Assembly (NCBI GenBank): GCA_002399435.1
Contig: DHDO01000071.1
Location: 114,771-132,613 of the forward strand
Direction of reading: 5' to 3'
Source: Firmicutes bacterium UBA4874
GTDB taxonomy: Bacteria; Bacillota; Clostridia; Caldicoprobacterales; DTU083
Length of the DNA stretch: 17,843 nucleotides
A program made the position numbers and the translations under genes. The notes under the pieces were generated by a model. That model saw only the letters and a list, made by a program, of their open reading frames with translations. It ran no database searches and was not told the DNA's origin. Positions 13,824-17,843 of this stretch are shown piece after piece (positions within the stretch are counted from its first letter, which is position 1; each line of letters begins with the position of its first letter).

Positions 13824-14549
13824 TGTCCGCTTCAGGAACTCCCTGGTCCGGTCCTTTTGTGGATGGATCAGCACCTGCTCCGGGCTTCCTTCTTCCATGA
13901 TAACCCCCTGATCCATGAATACCACACGGTCCGCCACATCCTTCGCAAACCCCATTTCATGAGTTACGACCAGCATGGTAAGCCCTGCCTCAGCCAGGTG
14001 CTTCATCACGTTCAGCACTTCCCCGACCATCTCCGGATCCAGGGCGGAAGTCGGCTCGTCAAACAGCATGACATCCGGTTCCATGGACAATGCCCTGGCA
14101 ATGGCGACACGCTGCTGCTGGCCCCCCGAGAGCTGCATGGGTCTGGCGTCAAGATACTGTTCCATTCCCACTACTTCCAGGTATTTCATGGCAATCTTCC
14201 TTGCCTCTTCCAAAGGCCGCTTCAGTACCTGCCGCTGGGCAACAACACAATTGGTCAATACGTTCAGATTATGAAACAGATTGAACTGCTGAAACACCAT
14301 CCCCAGTCTGGCGCGATAGGAATAGATGCTATTTCGTTTATCCAGGATGTTCGTGCCATTATAAAGGATCTCTCCTCCGCTGGGCTTCTCCAGCAGATTG
14401 ATACACCGCAGCAAGGTGGACTTTCCGGAACCGGATGCACCGATGACACAAACCACCTCCCCCTTGTTTATGGTAAAGTCAATGTCCTTCAGCACTCCAT
14501 GGGTTCCAAAGGATTTGCTTAAGTGCCGTATTTCAATTACCTTCTCCAT
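13812..14549 (-). CDS. Amino acid (probably lysine) ABC transporter ATP-binding protein
   Basis: A 245-residue ATPase subunit with Walker A (GASGSGKST, about 33-41), Q-loop ([15 protein letters not shown]), signature ([15 protein letters not shown]), Walker B ([15 protein letters not shown]) and H-loop ([15 protein letters not shown]). It begins [19 protein letters not shown] and has AAGGGGG about 8 nt upstream. Its start codon lies inside the 3' end of the permease gene (17-nt overlap), so translation is coupled. It is last in the riboswitch-led importer operon. It resembles the ATPase at 1583-2365 in every motif but differs enough outside them to be an older paralogue rather than a recent copy. 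Confidence 0.92.
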   Translation of the reverse strand: MEKVIEIRHLSKSFGTHGVLKDIDFTINKGEVVCVIGASGSGKSTLLRCINLLEKPSGGEILYNGTNILDKRNSIYSYRARLGMVFQQFNLFHNLNVLTNCVVAQRQVLKRPLEEARKIAMKYLEVVGMEQYLDARPMQLSGGQQQRVAIARALSMEPDVMLFDEPTSALDPEMVGEVLNVMKHLAEAGLTMLVVTHEMGFAKDVADRVVFMDQGVIMEEGSPEQVLIHPQKDRTREFLKRTLRT

Positions 14550-15279
14550 ACTGCACCCCCTTTCCTTTCCGTGCCCGACTCGTCAGGGCATAATTCTTTG
14601 GCCCATCCAGTCTCTTCTCAACCATCCGAAGAATTCGGGTCACTGCATATGTCATAATAAAATACAGGATACAGGCGATAAAAAAAGGCCCGAAAAAGCT
14701 GAAATGAATGCCTGCCACTGTACTGGTCTGAAAATAAAGCTCCGTTATGGAAATGACATTCAGCACCGAAGTGTCCTTGATATTAATAACAAACTCGTTT
14801 CCGATGGCTGGAAGAATATTGCGAATTGCCTGAGGCAGCACCACTTTGGTCATAGTTTGAACAGGATTCATTCCCAATGCCTGAGCTGCTTCAAACTGCC
14901 CTGTGTCAATGGATATAATGCCGCCCCGTATAATTTCCGCCATGTAGGCGCCTGTATTGATGGAAACAATCATAATTCCGGCAGCCATCCGGTCCATTTC
15001 AAAGCCTGCCTGGGCTGCTCCATAATAAATCACCATAGCCTGTACGATCATGGGCGTACCACGGAAAATTGCGATGTAAACCGCCAGAATGGCGTTGACT
15101 GCCCTCAGAAGGATGCGCTTCCATCCGTCTTCCGGAACAGGTATGCTTCGTATGATTCCAGCCAGCAGCCCGATTATAAATCCAAATACGGTACCCAGAA
15201 TGGACAGATACAGTGTGACACCGGCACCCCGGAGATACATCGGCCAGTATTTTATAACGATTTCCCAAATTTGTCCCAT
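14533..15279 (-). CDS. Amino acid (probably lysine) ABC transporter permease
   Basis: A 248-residue polar amino acid permease. After a short N-terminal helix ([20 protein letters not shown]) come the membrane segments ([20 protein letters not shown], a [20 protein letters not shown] segment) and the EAA loop ([37 protein letters not shown]) that docks on the ATPase. The start ATG has GGAGG 12 nt upstream, slightly far, but there is no better in-frame codon. It overlaps the ATPase gene by 17 nt and begins 49 bp after the binding protein. The basic C-terminus ([10 protein letters not shown]) lies in the overlap region. Confidence 0.92.
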   Translation of the reverse strand: MGQIWEIVIKYWPMYLRGAGVTLYLSILGTVFGFIIGLLAGIIRSIPVPEDGWKRILLRAVNAILAVYIAIFRGTPMIVQAMVIYYGAAQAGFEMDRMAAGIMIVSINTGAYMAEIIRGGIISIDTGQFEAAQALGMNPVQTMTKVVLPQAIRNILPAIGNEFVINIKDTSVLNVISITELYFQTSTVAGIHFSFFGPFFIACILYFIMTYAVTRILRMVEKRLDGPKNYALTSRARKGKGVQYGEGN

Positions 15280-15328
15280 TCTATTTGCAAACCTCCTTCA
15301 ACAGGAAACAGCGTTTTGCTCTTCCCGT

Positions 15329-16174
15329 TTATCTCGCAGATGGTTGATTTTTGATTGCGTCGTCCATTATTTCCACGCGTTTATCTTCGGATAGGTTCTT
15401 CAGGATCTCATCAATCTCTTTCTTCAATGGACTGTTTTTAACAAGACCCGCTGCGATTGCCGTATCATCCTCCGATGTGACAAAGCCATCCTTGAATTCG
15501 ACCATCTTCAGGTTTGGGTCCGCCGACTGCGCACTGATTCCTTCCGGACGCTCGGAAACATATCCGTCCACGATGCCGGACTTCAGCGCCACACGCATGG
15601 TTGCAAACTTTTCCATGGCGGTTTGCTTCTGTACCCCCTTGATTTGATCAATGACGGAATAATGAAATGTGCTCAACTGGGCGGTTATCTTTGCTCCCTT
15701 GAAATCCTGAATGGACGTTGCGTTTTCATAAGAGCTGCCCTTTTTCACCACCATAACCAGGTCCGAGTGATAATAATTGTCCGTAAAATCAATGTTTTTC
15801 TTTCGCTTGGCTGTCGGCGACATACCAGCGACAATGGCATCAATTTTGCCCGAATTCAGAGCGGGCTCCAGGCCCTCCCACTTGGTCTTGACAATTACCA
15901 GTTTCCGGCCCAGACCTTTTGCAATCCGTTTTGCAATCTCCACATCATATCCCCCGGCATATTCGGCATTGCCGTCAATTTTCACGCCGCCCCCGGACGA
16001 ATTCAGCTGCGTCCAGTTGAAGGGAGGATAATCGCACTCCATGCCAACCCGGAAGACATCCTTCTTTACCGAAGATCCGGCGCTCCCGGCATTTTTACCG
16101 GTGCAGCCCGTCATATAAAACAGGGCTGCCATGGACAGAGCCACTAAAATGGATATTTTCCTTTTCCTATACAT
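15329..16174 (-). CDS. Amino acid (probably lysine) ABC transporter substrate-binding lipoprotein
   Basis: A 281-residue SBP family 3 lipoprotein. The signal MYRKRKISILVALSMAALF ends in a lipobox with Cys at about 24 (YMTGC). The mature part begins FRVGMECDYPPFNWTQ and has YAGGYDVEIAKRIAKGLGRK, a WEGLEPALNSGKIDAIVAGM segment and NIDFTDNYYHSDLVMVV, the ligand-contacting strands of this family. A cytoplasm-distal pocket for a basic amino acid is inferred mainly from the lysine riboswitch that controls the operon, not from residues I can prove. AGGGGGAAA stands about 9 nt before ATG 16174. First gene of three in the operon. Confidence 0.92.
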   Translation of the reverse strand: MYRKRKISILVALSMAALFYMTGCTGKNAGSAGSSVKKDVFRVGMECDYPPFNWTQLNSSGGGVKIDGNAEYAGGYDVEIAKRIAKGLGRKLVIVKTKWEGLEPALNSGKIDAIVAGMSPTAKRKKNIDFTDNYYHSDLVMVVKKGSSYENATSIQDFKGAKITAQLSTFHYSVIDQIKGVQKQTAMEKFATMRVALKSGIVDGYVSERPEGISAQSADPNLKMVEFKDGFVTSEDDTAIAAGLVKNSPLKKEIDEILKNLSEDKRVEIMDDAIKNQPSAR

Positions 16175-16190
16175 TCAATTTTTCCCCCTT

Positions 16191-16214
16191 TTATATTCCA
16201 TATTATATTCCATA
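16191..16214. repeat. Exact 12-bp tandem duplication between riboswitch terminator and binding-protein gene
   Basis: TTATATTCCATA occurs twice without a gap at 16191-16202 and 16203-16214. On the minus strand it lies between the U-tract of the attenuator and the ribosome site at 16181-16190. Confidence 0.85.
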
Positions 16215-16242
16215 AAATAAAAAGCCTGAGATGAACTCAGGC
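16214..16242 (-). terminator. Riboswitch-controlled intrinsic terminator
   Basis: On the minus strand GCCTGAG (16242-16236) pairs with CTCAGGC (16230-16224) over a 5-nt loop, followed by TTTTTATTTT. It lies 35 nt after the riboswitch P1 helix and 40 nt before the binding-protein start codon, the position expected of a lysine-induced attenuator. Confidence 0.9.
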
Positions 16243-16277
16243 AGTGAATGCGTTACTTCCTTGATCCCCCTCCCCAA

Positions 16278-16458
16278 ATGAGATAGCACAACGCAGTAAA
16301 CCGGGAAGTCTACTGAGACAGTCCTGAAGCTCTTAACTGCAGACCCAACATGCAATAATCAGCCAATATTGCAGCTTCGGCGATATTTCCTTCTCCACGG
16401 TTTCCCTGCTCGGCTTACGCTCCACCGGGGACTAATAAATACCGCGCCTCTACCTCAC
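16278..16458 (-). ncRNA. Lysine riboswitch (L-box)
   Basis: On the minus strand the RNA contains the conserved GGTAGAGGCGCG and ATCGCCGAAGC segments of the lysine riboswitch. Five helices can be drawn. P1 is GUGAGGUAG (16458-16450) with CUAUCUCAU (16286-16278). P2 pairs GGCG and GUAUUU with AAAUAU and CGCC. P3 is GCAAUA with UAUUGC (16372-16352). P4 is GUCUG with CAGGAC. P5 is CAGUAGAC with GUUUACUG (16315-16294). The hallmark loop-loop contact is present: AGCCGA in L2 (16415-16410) can pair with UUGGCU in L3 (16366-16361). It precedes an intrinsic terminator and an amino acid ABC importer, so high lysine should lower import. Confidence 0.93.
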
Positions 16459-16475
16459 CCGCTAAGAAGTGAGGT
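16452..16475 (-). promoter_or_regulatory. 5' hairpin competing with riboswitch P1
   Basis: ACCUCAC (16475-16469) is perfectly complementary to GUGAGGU (16458-16452) across a 10-nt loop. The second arm is the 5' strand of P1, so this early-transcribed hairpin and the aptamer closing helix are mutually exclusive. Confidence 0.6.
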
Positions 16476-16493
16476 CATATATTAATTTCCTTA

Positions 16494-16522
16494 AGTTTAT
16501 ACGAAAAAGCAGAGTCTGTCAA
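16494..16522 (-). promoter_or_regulatory. Promoter of the lysine importer operon
   Basis: On the minus strand TTGACA (16522-16517), 17 bp, TAAACT (16499-16494). Predicted start near 16487, so the leader is about 313 nt and includes the complete riboswitch and terminator. A 10-bp palindrome TTAACGTTAA lies just upstream at 16529-16538. Confidence 0.65.
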
Positions 16523-16528
16523 ATAATT

Positions 16529-16586
16529 TTAACGTTAATGCGCCTATTTTCAGCTTTCAATATTTTCCTTTTTAAGGAAATGAAAG
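16529..16586. promoter_or_regulatory. AT-rich dyads between the divergent lysine-importer and glycosylase promoters
   Basis: TTAACGTTAA (16529-16538) is a perfect palindrome. A larger dyad follows: CTTTCA/TGAAAG (16554-16559 and 16581-16586) outside TTTCCTT/AAGGAAA (16564-16570 and 16574-16580), with a 3-nt loop and 4 unpaired bases on one side. Neither is inside a predicted transcript, since both lie upstream of both promoters, so binding sites are more likely than RNA structures. Confidence 0.4.
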
Positions 16587-16589
16587 ATC

Positions 16590-16618
16590 TTGAAAATCAG
16601 CAGCGAATCCTATAGAAT
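16590..16618 (+). promoter_or_regulatory. Promoter of the 3-methyladenine glycosylase gene
   Basis: TTGAAA (16590-16595), 17 bp, TAGAAT (16613-16618). Predicted start near 16625, giving a 47-nt leader with GGGGGAGGA before ATG 16672. Confidence 0.65.
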
Positions 16619-16671
16619 AACTTTACGTATTGGGATACTGAAATCACTCATTCTTCGGGGGAGGAAGATTC

Positions 16672-17361
16672 ATGGAAAAGCTGGAGAGAGGGTTTTATGG
16701 TCATAGTGCCATAGAAGTGGCAAAGAATCTTTTGGGAAAATATCTGGTACATCGGATCAACGGACGGGAACGTCTTGGTAAAATAGTGGAGACGGAAGCC
16801 TATATGGGACCGGAGGACAAGGCTGCCCACTCCTGCAACAACCGGAGGACGAAGCGGACCGAAATCATGTTTGGCCCTCCCGGCTATGCATATGTCTATC
16901 GGATATATGGCATGTACTCCTGCATGAATGTTGTTGCATCGGAAAAGGAAAGCCCTCAGGCAGTTCTGATCCGGGCACTGGAACCGGTAAAGGGAATGGA
17001 AGAAATGGCAGAGGCACGGTATGGAAAAAGTCTGTCGGATTGCGCCAAAAAGGATCGTCTTGGCCTCACCAACGGTCCCGGCAAGCTTTGCATGGCCATG
17101 GGCATCACAGACCGGGACAGCGGGGAGAATCTATGCGGAAACCGGATTTTTCTCCTGAAAGAGAACCGGGAACCGGAATTCAACATGGTGACCACGACCC
17201 GTATCCATATTGATTATGCAGAGGAAGCTGTCCTTTACCCCTATCGGTTCTATATTGACGGGAATCCCTATGTCTCGGTGCGGGACCGGAAGTCCGCCCA
17301 GGGTGCTTCCCCTTCCGGCCCGGACTTAGAGCGCCGCATACCGGCCCGCAAGAAACCCTGA
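16672..17361 (+). CDS. 3-methyladenine DNA glycosylase (AAG/MPG family)
   Basis: A 229-residue DNA repair enzyme that flips out and excises alkylated purines. Family segments are clear: LGKYLVHRINGRERLGKIVE, then TEAYMGPEDKAAHS, where the Glu of VETEAY (about residue 42) activates water; IMFGPPGYAYVYRIYGMYSC (65-84), which includes the DNA-intercalating Tyr; and AVLIRALEP followed by NGPGKLCMAMGI. Strong GGGGGAGGA precedes ATG 16672 by 6 nt. The core ends at GNPYVS near residue 202. A further 27 polar, basic residues follow that are not part of the usual fold, and the last of them are encoded in a 36-bp overlap with the convergent flavoprotein gene. Monocistronic by appearance. Confidence 0.93.
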   Translation: MEKLERGFYGHSAIEVAKNLLGKYLVHRINGRERLGKIVETEAYMGPEDKAAHSCNNRRTKRTEIMFGPPGYAYVYRIYGMYSCMNVVASEKESPQAVLIRALEPVKGMEEMAEARYGKSLSDCAKKDRLGLTNGPGKLCMAMGITDRDSGENLCGNRIFLLKENREPEFNMVTTTRIHIDYAEEAVLYPYRFYIDGNPYVSVRDRKSAQGASPSGPDLERRIPARKKP

Positions 17362-17843
17362 GGACCAGGCCCACTGAAGATTGAATCCGCCGCACCGTCC
17401 GTCCACATCCATGATCTCGCCTGCAAAATATAAACCCTTCACTCTTCTGGATTCCATTGTTTCCGGGTCAATCTCCCTGGTATCGACGCCTCCTGCCGTG
17501 ACCTGTGCACTGGGCCAGCTTCTTGTTCCGCGGATCCGGAATCTCCAGTCCGTCAGGATTTCCGCGATTCTTTCCCGTTCTGTGGCAGACAAACTGGAAG
17601 CAGGACGGTTTCTGTCATCCAGACCAGCCTCAAGTAGAACAACGGGAATCAAACGCTTGTTGATCAGTCCCACGAAGTTGAATTCAGCCGTCTTTTCGGG
17701 ACCAGCCTGAATTCTCCTGTCGATGAGATTCCTGATTTCTCCTTTGTCCATCCGATCCAGAATACAAATCCTTAGAAACGGTTCTTTTCCCTGCTGGAGC
17801 AATTCCCCCGCTTTTCTGCTGATCTGAAGAATCGGCGGGCCGG
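17326..17843 (-). CDS. BaiN/HI0933-type NAD(P)/FAD-dependent oxidoreductase, C-terminal part (cut by window edge)
   Basis: The frame is open to the window edge and 171 C-terminal residues are visible. It enters with GPPILQISRKAGELLQQGKE, the conserved GP-ILQIS segment of the HI0933 (YhiN, BaiN-like) flavoproteins, and ends with VTAGGVDTREIDPETMESRR and then GLYFAGEIMDVDGRCGGFNL plus QWAWSSGFLAG, which is the C-terminal FAD-contacting part. The usual family length is about 400, so the N-terminal FAD-binding half lies beyond the window. Substrate unknown: the family includes bile-acid-related and uncharacterised enzymes. Its 3' end overlaps the glycosylase gene by 36 bp in convergent orientation. 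Confidence 0.9.
   Translation of the reverse strand, partial: GPPILQISRKAGELLQQGKEPFLRICILDRMDKGEIRNLIDRRIQAGPEKTAEFNFVGLINKRLIPVVLLEAGLDDRNRPASSLSATERERIAEILTDWRFRIRGTRSWPSAQVTAGGVDTREIDPETMESRRVKGLYFAGEIMDVDGRCGGFNLQWAWSSGFLAGRYAAL

Noticed and set aside
13773..14522. Plus-strand ORF of 249 codons
   Set aside because: It is antisense to the lysine importer ATPase, whose motifs are unmistakable. The plus-strand translation is rich in His, Pro and Gln and shows no domain.
1583..14549. The two polar amino acid importers as a recent duplication
   Set aside because: They share motifs but differ in gene lengths, binding-protein sequence, spacing and leader, so they are old paralogues.
14398..15354. 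Plus-strand ORF of 318 codons
   Set aside because: Antisense to the lysine importer permease; composition (Cys, His, Asn rich) is that of a shadow frame.
16213..16475. T-box or another amino acid leader instead of a lysine riboswitch
   Set aside because: No T-box TGGNACCGCG-type sequence is present, while the GGTAGAGGCGCG and CGCCGAAGC segments, five helices and loop-loop contact fit the lysine aptamer specifically.

Overview
The window reads as a chromosomal segment of an anaerobic, low-to-medium GC Firmicute of the class Clostridia. This is inferred from strong AGGAGG-type ribosome sites, several TTG starts, sigma-A-like promoters, a lysine riboswitch, a flavodiiron protein, two radical SAM enzymes of the PflA type, and lipoprotein-type binding proteins for ABC importers. 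I see no tRNA, rRNA, CRISPR array, insertion sequence, integrase or phage gene. Most genes lie on the minus strand.

Layout. 1-1586: start of a branched-chain amino acid permease (livH) and its binding protein (livJ), separated by a repeat-rich gap. 1583-4025: a complete polar amino acid ABC importer (binding protein, permease, ATPase) with its own promoter. 4034-4992, plus strand: a PflX-like radical SAM protein. 5006-5110: a degenerate 15-16 bp tandem array. 5124-7469: flavodiiron protein FprA followed by a 2-hydroxyacid dehydrogenase, behind a consensus promoter. 7530-7750: two tandem terminators plus a possible tiny ORF. 7751-11802: mutY, a zinc-ribbon protein, a Memo-AMMECR1 fusion and its partner radical SAM enzyme (the AmmeMemoRadiSam set), all in one direction. 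11863-12451, plus strand: a GNAT acetyltransferase, convergent with peptidase T (12448-13683). 13812-16522: a second amino acid ABC importer led by a lysine riboswitch with an intrinsic terminator, so very likely a lysine importer. 16590-17361, plus strand: 3-methyladenine DNA glycosylase. 17326-end: C-terminal part of a BaiN/HI0933-type flavoprotein.

Themes. Three importers and peptidase T suit a peptide- and amino-acid-using anaerobe. FprA fits oxygen or NO detoxification, and MutY and the alkyl-base glycosylase are base-excision repair enzymes. The least understood unit is the AmmeMemoRadiSam pair, whose substrate is not known to me. A recurring feature is short tandem duplication (11 to 30 bp) in gaps and at gene starts. 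Two promoters sit so close to their genes that one transcript (mutY) is predicted leaderless and another (pflX) to have a leader of about 12 nt.
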